From positions 52,707,741-52,771,740 of the forward strand of contig CM041465.1 in assembly GCA_023213395.1 (NCBI GenBank): a DNA stretch of 64,000 nt. The letters are read 5' to 3'. Source of the DNA: Cycas panzhihuaensis (Eukaryota; Cycadophyta). Numbering within the stretch: the stretch's first letter is position 1; each line of letters starts with the position of its first letter. The position numbers were made by a program, and so were the translations under genes. Positions 33,901 to 44,912 of this stretch are shown piece by piece. The notes below the pieces were generated by a model. The model was not told the DNA's origin, ran no database searches, and was given only the letters and a program-made list of their open reading frames with translations.

Positions 33901-34144
33901 TGAAACATTGGCATATCATGTTGATAGATCATCACAGGAGCCATTTTAGCCCCCCTCCCCCCTTCTCCCATTCCTAGATTCATCAAGTGAAGAGGACAAT
34001 GAGCCAGTCGCTAAAATACTTAAGGAGGTAGGATCATGTGGGATGAGTAATAATGAGGAGCTACTGCAAGTTGAAATACCTCTAACAACAAGTCCTTCAA
34101 TACCTTAATGGGCGAGGAAGACTATAGAAGATTCTAGTGTAGAA

Positions 34145-35000
34145 GTGCAAACCTTAACTGATGATCAAAGAACACGAAGTCAGCATGCCAATCAAACTTT
34201 ACTAGTAGACACTAACAACTCTAGTGATCCTAATCCATTTGATGAAGTGAAAGGAGATCTAAGATGGAGAGATATAATAGAGGAGGAGAATAGTTCCCTA
34301 CTAAAGAATGACACATGGGATTTAGTTCCACTACCTCCAACAAAGAATCTTGTAGGGTGCAAGTGGGTCTACGAGATAAAGTTCTACTCTAATAGAGAGG
34401 TGGACAAGTTTAAGACCATATTTGTTGCATGGGGATTCAAGAAGAAAGAAAGAATTGACTATGAGGAGATATTTGCACTAGCATCTAGAATAGTAATAGT
34501 TTGTTTGTTGATTTCCTTAGTAGTAACTTATAGTTGGGAGTTATATTAGATGGACGTAAAGTTCACATTCCTTAATAGAGATCTAAAGGAGGAGATATAT
34601 ATGTTACAGCCTTTGAGATTTATTAAGGATGGCTAAGAGTATCTTGTGTGTCATTTAAAGAAGTCAATTTATGTCTTGAAATAAGCACCTCATGCTTGGT
34701 ATGAAAAGATGGATGCAAAGTTAAAAGTTGAAGGTTTTAAGATTTCTAAACTCGATTTGAATTGGTATGTGAAGAGAAGAGGGACTTTAATAGTACCTTA
34801 TGTGGTGTATGTGGATGATTTGGTCATTAGTGGTAACTACAATAAGGTTATTACTAAAGTCAAATCCAATCTGGGAGTTTCATTTGACATGACAAACCTT
34901 GGGAGACTTCACTACTTCTTGGGCATTCAGGTCAGGTAGATTGATGATAAGATCATATTGTTGCAGTCACAGTATGTGAAGAACTTGTTGGAGAAATTTA
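34145..35000 (+). pseudogene. Element F reverse transcriptase
   Basis: Open pieces 34145-34549 and 34709-34939: NDTWDLVPLPPTKNLVGCKWVYEIK, YEEIFALASR, then a broken VKFTFLNRDLKEEIYM, and YVVYVDDLVISGN (catalytic YVDD intact, about 34800-34838), LGRLHYFLGIQV. Confidence 0.88.
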
Positions 35001-35764
35001 GAATATAGAATTATAAACTGGTTACAATACCATGTGTAAAAGGCATAAAGTTATAGAAGGATATGGCCAAGCCCTTTGTAGATGGAATAAAGTATCAATA
35101 GTTGGTAGGGAGTCTGATCTATTTGACTCATACTAGGCTTGATATTGCACACACTATTAGGTTGGTTTCCCACTACATGCAAAATCCTCAAGAACCTCAC
35201 TTAGTTGCAGCAAAGTGGATTTTGAAGTATTTGAAGGGGACTATCAATCTTGGTCTCAAATACCATTGAGATGAAGAGATTCAATTGCATGGCTATACAT
35301 ATGTTGATTGGGGAGGAGATTATGATGATTGGAAGTCCATTGCTAGATACTTGTTTGGTGTTGGTAATGGATTTGTTTTATGGTAGTTGAAGAAGTAACT
35401 GACTATGGTGCTCTCTTCTATAGAGGTAGAATATCAAGGACTCAATGTAGATATGAAGGAAGTCATATGGTTGCAAAGTCTCTTGGAGTTTCTTAGAGTC
35501 TCAAATAGACATTTGATTATCTTTTTTGATAAGAAAAGTATCATTCCCCTATCAAAAAATCTAGAGTTTTATGCACATATGAAGCACACTGAGATTCATC
35601 ATAGTTACATTTGTGAACAAATCAAATCAGGGAAGTTGTAGGTTGACTACTATTTGAGTGAACTCTAGCTTGCAGACGTGTTCACCAAACCTCTTATTAA
35701 AGATCAATTCATAAAGATGCATACTAGACTTGGATTCACTAATGTTATCCTTGAGGAGAGATGA
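35001..35764 (+). pseudogene. Element F RNase H
   Basis: Reads VGSLIYLTHTRLDIAHT, YLKGTINLGLKY, YVDWGGDYDDWKSI, VLSSIEVEYQGLNVDMKEVIWL, then ADVFTKPLIKDQF and a TGA at 35762-35764. Several internal stops. Confidence 0.85.
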
Positions 35765-35850
35765 TCAACAATGATAAAGAAGTTGTAAGATAGTCCCAAC
35801 CTTTATGATAACATAACTATTATAGTTGGTAGGCTTCCCACATTCACATT

Positions 35851-35859
35851 AAGGGGGGA
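35851..35859 (+). other. Polypurine tract of element F
   Basis: AAGGGGGGA directly before the 3' LTR TGTTAATATGG. Confidence 0.88.
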
Positions 35860-36218
35860 TGTTAATATGGTAGTTAATTATTAAGCCACTTAGTTCATGT
35901 TAATGTGGTTTAATTAAGTGAAAAGGTATGACTTATTTAGAGGGTCACAACCCTAATTAAGTGACACCTCTTGGGAGAGTACAAATGCCTTGAGGTGTTG
36001 TGTATTCAACATCCAAGATCATTGTATCAACCCATTATGAAATAATTAAGTGATCCATCAAGGATCTTTTTGTGGTGGGTTTTTTCCTGAAAGGGTTTTC
36101 CCATGTAAATCCCATGTACTGTACATTTATTTTCTATGTGTATATTTATTTGTTTGTTGTGTATGGTAAAAGATTGTATGGTTGGAAACATTCGTGTATG
36201 ATCTTATGTTCCTGAATA
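35860..36218 (+). repeat. 3' LTR of element F
   Basis: Ends CCTGAATA before the CATAA duplication; after it the broken E frame resumes. Confidence 0.9.
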
Positions 36219-37330
36219 CATAAGGCCTAACTCTACCTCAAACTCAAATTATATCAATAGATAAAGTTGGTATATTACAAGTGTCTCTTAGATAAATTTT
36301 AGAGCCTCTAGTACCATCCTCTTCATACACTCTAAATCCTTTATCAATTTTGGTAGCCTCTATATAAGTAAGTATAACCTTACAACCTATTTTAGTTGAT
36401 GACCTTTAAGTGGAAGCTACCAACATTCAACTACCTCCTAAGCGGGTACAATAATTATTAAAGGATGCTCCTCTTCCTCCCACAACTACCAAAAGGCCTT
36501 AGAAAGTAAGGCACTCCATAAATTTTACTTTAATAACATGTGTCTTTAAAACACCTAAGCCTTCCACATTTGAGAAGGTAGTCAAAGACTAAATGTGGAA
36601 AGTAGCTATGGATGAAGAGATGAATTAAATTATAAAAAATGACACTTATGAGCTAACATAATTGCCATGTAGGAAAAAGGCAATCGATTATAGATAATTA
36701 TACAAAGCAAAATTCTATGTAGATAGCATCGTCAAGTATCATAAAGCTTGCCTTATAGCAAAAGGTTTCAAATAATATGAGGGGATTAACTATGATGAGA
36801 CCTTTGCCAACATGACCACATTCTATTTAGTTATATCACTAGCAGCCCAATTCAACTGGCCAATCTACCAAATGGATGTAAAGATTTATTTCCTCAATGG
36901 AGAGCTCAAAAAAGAGGTTTTCTTGAAATAACCCCCTAGTTATATTATTCTAGTCCAAGAACACTTAGTCTATAAACTCATATGGACTCAAGCAGGTACC
37001 ACGTGCCTGGTATACAAAGATTGATGTCTTTCTCATATAGTATGGATTTAATCATTTACCCTCTAATATAAATTTATACATTTGGGTTAGAGATAACTTA
37101 ATCACAATCATTATTCTCTATGTAGATGATCTTATAATCATTGGTAATGATATTAAAGGTATTACTTGGCTTTAGTCAGAATTGAAAAGTAACTTTGAGA
37201 TGATAGATCTTGGTTTATTCCATTACTTCCTTGGAATTGAAGTTTGGCAAGAACTAGGATACATCTTCTTGACTTAAACAAAATATACTAATGAGCTTTT
37301 ATAAATATTTAGGGTGACTGCAAACTAGTA
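36219..37330 (+). pseudogene. Element E reverse transcriptase
   Basis: A copia RT with stops: MWKVAMDEEMN, YKAKFYVDSIVKYHKACLIAKGFK, GINYDETFANM, QMDVKIYFLNGEL, then ILYVDDLIIIGND (about 37109-37147, catalytic YVDD intact) and GLFHYFLGIEV. A frameshift lies near 36990-37015 where the GLKQAPRAWY block is disrupted. Confidence 0.82.
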
Positions 37331-38065
37331 CCAATTCATATGGAGACAGGAACCAAGTTAAACTTAGATCAACAAGGAAATTTTTTTTATCCTACTTTGT
37401 ACTAGTAGTTAGTTAGGAACATCATTTATCTCACCCACACTCCATTAGACATATCATATGCACTAGGGATCTACTTTAAGTATATATCATAAACTAAAGC
37501 ATCACATTAGAAAGATGCTACTAAGATCCTTAAATATATTTGTAGCACATATTAGTTTGCTCTTGAATACAACCAAACTAACTTCCCTATTCTGAAGGGA
37601 CACACAAATGTTGATTGGGTAGGTTGTCATGACATTAACCATTCAACTTTAGGGTATTATCTTAACATGAACTAAGTTGTAATCTTATGGAGCTATAAGA
37701 AGCATCCAAATGTTGCCCTTTCGTCCACCAAAGTAGAATACAAAGCAACTATCCATGCCATAATAGAGTTGATTTGTTTGAAAAGGATTCTTGTCAAGCT
37801 TAGACTTCAACAACATGCACCCACCATCCTCTATTATGACAATCAAAGTGTGTTGAAGATGACAAAGAATCTTATGTTCCATGCCAAAACTAACCACATT
37901 AAGGTCCATCATCACTTCACCTGTGTCCATGTCTAGAATGAAGAAGTTGATCTTGTCTACTATCCAACTAAGGACCAAGTTGCAGACATCTTCACCAAAG
38001 CGCTTAGTAAACTAAAGTTTGAGTAGTTTTGACATAACCTCAGCATTAGAAGAAATAAAGTTGGC
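37331..38065 (+). pseudogene. Element E RNase H
   Basis: Reads in shifting frames: LTHTPLDISYA-like, ILKYI, HTNVDWVGCHDINHSTLGYYL, SSTKVEYKATIHAIIELICLKRI, YYDNQSVLKMTKNLMFHAKTN, DQVADIFTKALSK near 37975-38015. The final ADIFTK motif marks the pol end. Confidence 0.8.
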
Positions 38066-38077
38066 ATTAATGGAGGG

Positions 38078-38466
38078 TGTTAAACTTTATAATAACACCT
38101 TCATTTCATTGTAGTTTATATACATTAAATTTATAATATGTACTTAAGTGACCCTTAATGAAAATTAATCATGTTTTATTATCATGTCAGGTCTATTGAA
38201 TGTGTCACTTAGTTAACCAATTATATCATTGGAAATATTAATAGAATGTTTATAAATTTAGCCTCAAACTATTCATCTATACATAATTTTAAAGTATATA
38301 TAGAAGCTCTACCATTCTTTAGCCTCACATAGTGAATAATTCATTTATGTACTTTGATCATCTATATTTTACTCATTTATTTGACTGTTCTTTGCATTAT
38401 TTCTTCAATTTAGCTTGATATTTTTCCAGTAGTGCATAGATTCCTAAATCTTGGATGATTTTCTCA
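38078..38466 (+). repeat. 3' LTR of element E
   Basis: Starts TGTTAAAC after the purine tract ATTAATGGAGGG (38066-38077) and ends TCTCA, the same end as the 17-bp remnant in front of the primer-binding site. Confidence 0.82.
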
Positions 38467-38619
38467 TAACACCCTACCATGCTTATTACACACCCTCTCC
38501 TTCACCATTGTTAAAGATACCACCGTGTGTGTGTGTGTCTATATATATATATATATATTGTTGGTATACTTATAAGGTATAGCCTCCTCTCATGCCCATG
38601 ATGGTGCCATTATCTCCAT
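38467..38619. repeat. Flank with GT/AT microsatellite
   Basis: After the E LTR comes about 55 bp of unassigned sequence, then (GT)n followed by (AT)n at 38523-38558. Confidence 0.7.
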
Positions 38620-40284
38620 GATGAGACTCCCTCCCCTATGAGCATTCCCCATGGGGGTATGGAACTCTTCCATCAGTATAAACTAATAGTAGAATATATG
38701 GCATCATCTTAGGTAAGTAAGCAACATAATCATGACCTTGGTTTTATGTGCCATATGTATGTGAGCTATGATACCATACACAAGGGGTAAAACCAACCTT
38801 CTAAGAAAAAAAACACAAAAATAAATATGTAATAACTCCCTCTTCCTCATTATTGGCACCATATGCCTCCTCTCCCATGGTAGCCTCCTCCTCCTCCTTA
38901 GCTCTAGAAACCTCCTCTCCATCCCTTATCTCCTCTCTAACCACTACCACTAACTCTACTATAACTTCCTCTCCTTCATCATTGCTATCCCAAAGGACAT
39001 CCTTATCAAGATGACTCATATAGTCATCTAGATTTGGTAAGTCCAATGATGTGATGTTAACTGGCTAGCTAACTTGTGTAGGATCCTCCAAGCTCTAAAA
39101 CTATGATGGCCATCTATGGATAAGACCCCCTAGCTACTATTAATTATAGCCCTCCTACAGGCCCTACTCCTTGGAAATAATAAAAAAACTAATATTATAG
39201 TAGGGAGAAATATGAAAATCCTCTATACTTGGCTATCCTAATCTAGTCCAACTATGATTAGATGTAGGCCACTATGAGGGCCACCCAATCTAACCTCTCT
39301 CTACCCTTATAGTATCAAATGGTGTTCATCCATCATCCTCTGGGCACCTCTCTATAATATTGTCTCTGAGATGTCCAAAATAGAATTGTAAAAATAATTA
39401 GCTTTCTTGATCGAGGAATCCCAACAACCATGATCTTCTATACACTCCCTTTTCTCTAATCCTAGTGGCCTCTCCCATAAAAATAGGTCATTGCATCCCT
39501 ATATACATTCTTAGTGTTGGGAAAAATCCCCAACTCAAGAGGTACTTTTCTCACGAGTAGCTTGAGTATCCTCCTCATATCACTATCCATAATCGTGATG
39601 TCCCCTACACTTGGCAAGTAGAAGACTTGCATCCTCTAATCCTACCTAGTTTGATGCATATTGATATGTCATCACTACGTGTAGTAGCCCACATTACCTC
39701 AAGACCTCCCTGTCACATGGTGTCATCAAGTCAACTAGTCCCAACATGGACATACTATGTTTTTATAATTTTTAATTGTGGAAATAGCCTACAAACAAGC
39801 ATAAAAAATCAACCATAGTAATCATCACATATTTGGGTTCGTTCCATGCCAAGAAACAATCTAAAAACTAATTTTAGGAGACATTTTAAAAGAAAATAAT
39901 AAATTTTAATATATAAGCTTTGTACTACATATAGCTTTATAGTACTATAAATATATATGTGATACTATAGTAATTACTGTAGTATCGCAAAATTCCCCTA
40001 TAAAATTTTGTAGAATCATACTAATTCATGGTACATCAAAAAACTACAAAAACATTAACAAAAATTAAAAACAAATAAGTTTTTGGTGAAACCAATTCAC
40101 CTAGAGAGACTAGGGCATCAAATTACCCTATTATGTTTCTGAATAGGGTCCAATTTGGCCTCTATTTGGCTAAATTCTACTAAGTTGGGTACAACCCACC
40201 TATTAAAAACTAAAATTGATAAAAATTAAAAATAAAAATAAATAAAGATGATCCACCTATTAGGTCAAGGTATATGATGGCCAT
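38620..40284 (-). pseudogene. Antisense PMD-like gene remnant of element G
   Basis: The minus strand retains the same gene as in A and D. Exon 1 at 40261-40284 encodes MAIIYLDL (24 nt; the donor GT has become AT). Exon 2 (about 39760-38700) reads VFYLPSVGDITI, SDMRRILKLL (PMD-like start), then GIPRSRKLIIFTILFWTSQRQYYREVPR, RLDWVALIVAYI, LDLPNLDDYMSHLD and an acidic stretch WDSNDEGEE. The segment order is the same as in D. This piece is taken as the 3' part of the element whose pol is at 1-1342 and 23532-25152; that link is inferred from orientation and order. Confidence 0.7.
39936..39986. repeat. Palindromes in antisense intron 1, element G remnant
   Basis: TTTATAGTACTATAAA (39936-39951) is a perfect 16-bp palindrome. 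39961-39986 is a 26-bp palindrome with a single T-G imperfect pair. Both sit where A and D have their intron-1 hairpins, although the surroundings are heavily mutated. Confidence 0.8.
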
Positions 40285-40448
40285 CATAATGATTTAGATC
40301 TAATAGCTCCATCTACATGATGATCTGATGATTTGTTTATGTGTGGAAAGCTCATGAAAAATAGAAAAAATAGAAGAAAATAGGTTTCTTACAAAATTAT
40401 AATAATTAATAGTGAAAATGAAATCAAATTTATAAATAAAAAACCTAA

Positions 40449-40455
40449 TTATATA
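40449..40455 (-). promoter_or_regulatory. Remnant TATA box of the antisense gene, element G
   Basis: TATATAA on the minus strand, about 165 bp upstream of exon 1, the same spacing as in A (161-167 bp) and D. Confidence 0.5.
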
Positions 40456-41593
<1,138 letters not shown>

Positions 41594-41594
<1 letters not shown>

Positions 41595-41782
41595 AAAGTA
41601 TAAAACACAAAACATTTTAAGGGAGTGTATTTACCACCACCTTCTTAGTATTTAGGGCAAGTTATGTAACAACCTTATCCCCATCTATAATTTGTAGGTT
41701 AGGTCCATATGTGTGGGCCATTTAGGACCTTTAGATCTAATTGTGTAGACACACCATGGTCTCAACTATAATCAAAACCTAC
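41594..41782. other. Unassigned flank left of element C
   Basis: No feature recognised. Its last five bases CCTAC are the left target-site copy of element C (right copy ACTAC at 61279-61283, one mismatch). Confidence 0.5.
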
Positions 41783-42058
41783 TGTAGCATTCTAAAATAT
41801 GATTAAAAAATATAGCTTATTACCATTTAAATCGAAGGCCTTTGAATAACAATTCCAATGGTCCAAATGAAAGTTAATTTTGACATCTGTATCAAAAGTT
41901 ATGACCATTTAAAGTCAGCTTGCCAGCTTTTGGAGAAGTTCTAGCCGACTTCTATTTGAGTGGTAATTAAAAGATTATCAGTTTTTCTAGTTGACTTCTA
42001 TTACTATCTTTCAGTCATTTGCGGCCTTATTTTTTATTATTAAAAAAGTCTTGGACTG
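41783..42058 (+). repeat. 5' LTR of element C, left piece
   Basis: Starts TGTAGCATTC and aligns with 60729-61012 to GTCTTGGACTG, where element D begins. The last five bases are D's target copy GACTG. Confidence 0.92.
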
Positions 42059-44640
42059 TGTTTCCCAGCTACTGGGAATGGACTCGAGACGCATCGACAC
42101 AGGTTTGTTCAGGTATATGTTCTTACTTTTCTTACCTATGTTAATTAAGGTAATTTAGAGTAGTTTGATTGACATATGCCTGCCTACATGTGTTTGTTTG
42201 TCTACCTTCTCATAATGCATGTGCCTAACGGCACGACTTCAGCCTATGACGACTCACAGCGGGGGCATTCCTCAGCGAATGTGACACCCCGTATGGCGTA
42301 CAGCCACCCATGATGTCTCCAAAGTCTCCCAGGTTTGTTTCTGCCAGCTTGTTTGTTCTTATGACAACATGTCGCGTATGTTGTAGTCCTTCCTAAGTCC
42401 GGTTTAACCCTTAGTTAGGACTCTTTGCATTGTTTTGGGTACTTGCCCACTGCCTGGGCCTTCCCCCAACTGATGTGATTCATGTTTAGTCTTTGTTCTT
42501 ACCTCAGAACCTGATTTTTCTGTTTTATTTTTCTCTTTTTTAATTTCAGGTTGATACCATGGTAAACTAAGCGGTCATGAAATTTCTGATGATGCTGCAG
42601 AGTTTGCCATGGTACAACTGTTCGAAATTTAAAAAAGAGAACCACGCGACAGTTTCCGCGTTTTTTCACGGAACTACCATGTGGCTCCGTACGATTGGAG
42701 GCGCCCCAACGTCCCCAACGTTCACTTACTGTGAACAAGAGATAAAAACCTTTTTTTCTTTCATTAGAATCATGCTTGAGCTCATTTTTCCAAGACTTCT
42801 AAGGAAAAACTCTCCACAAAAGACAAAAGAAAAGACACAGAAATCAAAGAAGTTCAGGCACAACAACCGAGGAGGGGGGACTAGGCTGCCACTAGTGGAT
42901 TTTGCAGGGTCATTGCTGCCCCTTACTCTCCACAACCAGCTTTCTTCCTCTTGCAGCTACACAAAGATTCAAGGGACTTCTTCAACAAAGAATCTACCCC
43001 AAAGACTCTCTTCACAGCTCCAAACTTACTAGGAGCTTCTTCCACCCACATTGCAGTAGGGAACACTCATGATCAGCCTGCATTTGACCTCCATTGCTAC
43101 TGTCCCTAGTGGTAGGAGGCATGCATGACCTCTCTACACAAGGTACCCCTTAACTTTACTTGCTTTTTTGTGTTTTCTTGCATTTCTTCTTCCTTTTACT
43201 TGTATTTCCTTTGCTTTTTTGCTTGCAAACCCTTGGACATACTTGCATTTTCCTTGTTTTTATTGTCAAGCATTCCACCTCTTCTTTCCCTTTGCTTTTA
43301 CCCCTTAAATGGAAGTAGCTACCATTGGCCATAGCCGCCCCATAGTCCTACCTTGACCCAAATCCATTTTCCCAGTTTTTCTTTGGGGTCCCTCACTTTC
43401 TCCAAGCCTTCTTCCATTCTTTCCTCAGTCAGCTAGAGTAAGGGAGCATACACGAGGATTCGAGGGAGATAGGCAGGGTTCCGTCCCCCATTGCCATTCT
43501 TCTCCCCAAGGGTTCCGTCCCTTGTCCTCTTCCCCTTGCCATACATGCTGTCCTAAGGAACGGGTCGAAGGAGTTTAGGAGATTGTGTTAGGGTGTCCGG
43601 ACCGGTTTGAGACAACCCGCATCCACCTTTGTTACCACCCAGCATTCCTTTCCCGGGCCCCTTTGGAGACCTCCCGTGGGTGAGTTATCCATCCTGAGGC
43701 TATACCCAGTTCCACTTTGTGTGTTTGCGGAATTTGGTAGTGTAAAAGTATATCATATACTCTCGTTTCCGTTTTGCCACATTTTAATATATAACTTAGT
43801 TTGTTTAGCCAAGTCGACTTCAGTTTACAGTACATATACATATATCTCCTTGTATATTTTGTAGCCTCTCCCTCGAGAGGAAGGTGCTCTTTGTGCTCTC
43901 CTGCAGGATCACGTTAGTGGAGGTGGCGCGTGGAGCGAACCCATTGCAAGATAGCTCCAGTACGGTATTCTCTCTCTTGTAGTTTTGAGCTTCCTTTTCG
44001 TCCTTTCATTTCATTTGGTTTTGCATGCTTACGGGGAGGTAAGTGAACCCCCTTACCACCGCCAATCGACGTCGCATGCGTGGAGAAAGAAGAAAGAGGG
44101 AGCGGAAACCCCGCGAGATCAACCGTGCTCCGACCTCAAATGCCGGATCCAAGTATTCCTCGTGTTTCCTTTGTGTTTCCTCTTATATCATTCTTGCTTT
44201 CTCGCATCTGCTTGATAGGTAAAAAGATAAGAAACATAAAGAAAAGGAAAATAATCTTTTATTTTATATTTACTTTCTCGCACTGTTTCTTCACTTCACA
44301 TAGCATAAGATTAGAAGGCTCGTTTACGTTATACCCCTCAGCCACACCTTGCTTCATATCTATCGCACGTTAGATTTGTTTCCCTCCTCGTTGCCTTCTC
44401 ATTACCTTGGGAAGTCGCAACGCGCGAGGTTTCCCTTTCCTTCCCGGCCATCCGAAGGGTAGGAAGGCCTCGTTTTTGCACGACTACCTGGAAGCAACCA
44501 GGCACATTGCAGCCCCCGAACCTGCGCTCCAGTGCACGGACGTCCTGCGAGGTGAGATCCTCGCTGCCTAGTCTAGTCAGTGTGGTGTTTTTATATCCCT
44601 TTGCTAGAAGTAGGATTGCCACCCTGCAGGGAGCATTTCC
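42059..44640 (+). repeat. 5' LTR of element D
   Basis: Starts TGTTTCCCAG and ends GGGAGCATTTCC just before the primer-binding site. Very similar to 53345-55923, with mostly transitions, except for two palindromic patches (42061-42077 and about 42555-42620). A consensus-like splice donor GAG-GTAAGTG is at about 44037-44045; whether it is used is unknown. Confidence 0.92.
42061..42077. other. LTR-start hairpin, element D 5' LTR
   Basis: TTCCCAG-CTA-CTGGGAA, a perfect 7-bp stem with a 3-nt loop. Compared with element A (TTCCTGG/CCAGGAA) two positions changed on both arms. Confidence 0.8.
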
Positions 44641-44642
44641 TT

Positions 44643-44663
44643 TGGCGACCATCTTGGGGCGCC
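44643..44663 (+). other. Primer-binding site of element D
   Basis: TGGCGACCATCTTGGGG directly after the 5' LTR, sharing 14 of 17 bases with the site of element A. Confidence 0.75.
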
Positions 44664-44912
44664 AAGAAGGGAGCTAAATCCGCTTCCCCTCCTTGTTGGT
44701 GTTCTTGCCTCTAGGTAGTTTTACAATCCATGTTTTCGGTTGGGCAGCCCCCAACGTGTTTGCATCACTTTCCTTCCTTTCCTTTTCGTTTCTTCTAACA
44801 ACGCTCGCGAAGGCATTACATGCGATGTTTCTCGCGTCGCTTGCGAGGTTTGCCACCGTTGTTAGAAGACCAATCGTCTCGTTCCCTTCCGTCGTCGAAC
44901 CCCGATTCGACA
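44664..44912 (+). other. Leader of element D
   Basis: About 250 bp, no conserved ORF; similar in length to the leader of A. Confidence 0.55.

Larger units (their letters stand above)
29945..36218 (+). mobile_element. Element F: Ty1/copia retrotransposon inserted in E
   Basis: LTRs of 374 bp (29945-30318) and 359 bp (35860-36218) start TGTTAATRTGG and end CCTRAAYA. They hold the U5-like GGGTTTTCCCA segment common in plant copia LTRs. Flanks CATAG (29940-29944) and CATAA (36219-36223) are a 5-bp duplication with one change. Size 6.3 kb. The gag-PR-IN-RT-RH frame has numerous stops. Confidence 0.92.
25153..38466 (+). mobile_element. Element E: decayed Ty1/copia, 5' LTR truncated, split by element F
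   Basis: Only the last 17 bp of a 5' LTR (CTTGGATGATTTTCTCA, 25153-25169) remain. They match the end of the 3' LTR at 38450-38466. The tRNA-iMet primer-binding site follows at once. Copia gag, PR, IN, RT and RH remnants follow in that order on the + strand. Element F lies between IN and RT. No target-site duplication is seen, consistent with loss of the 5' LTR by deletion. Confidence 0.85.
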
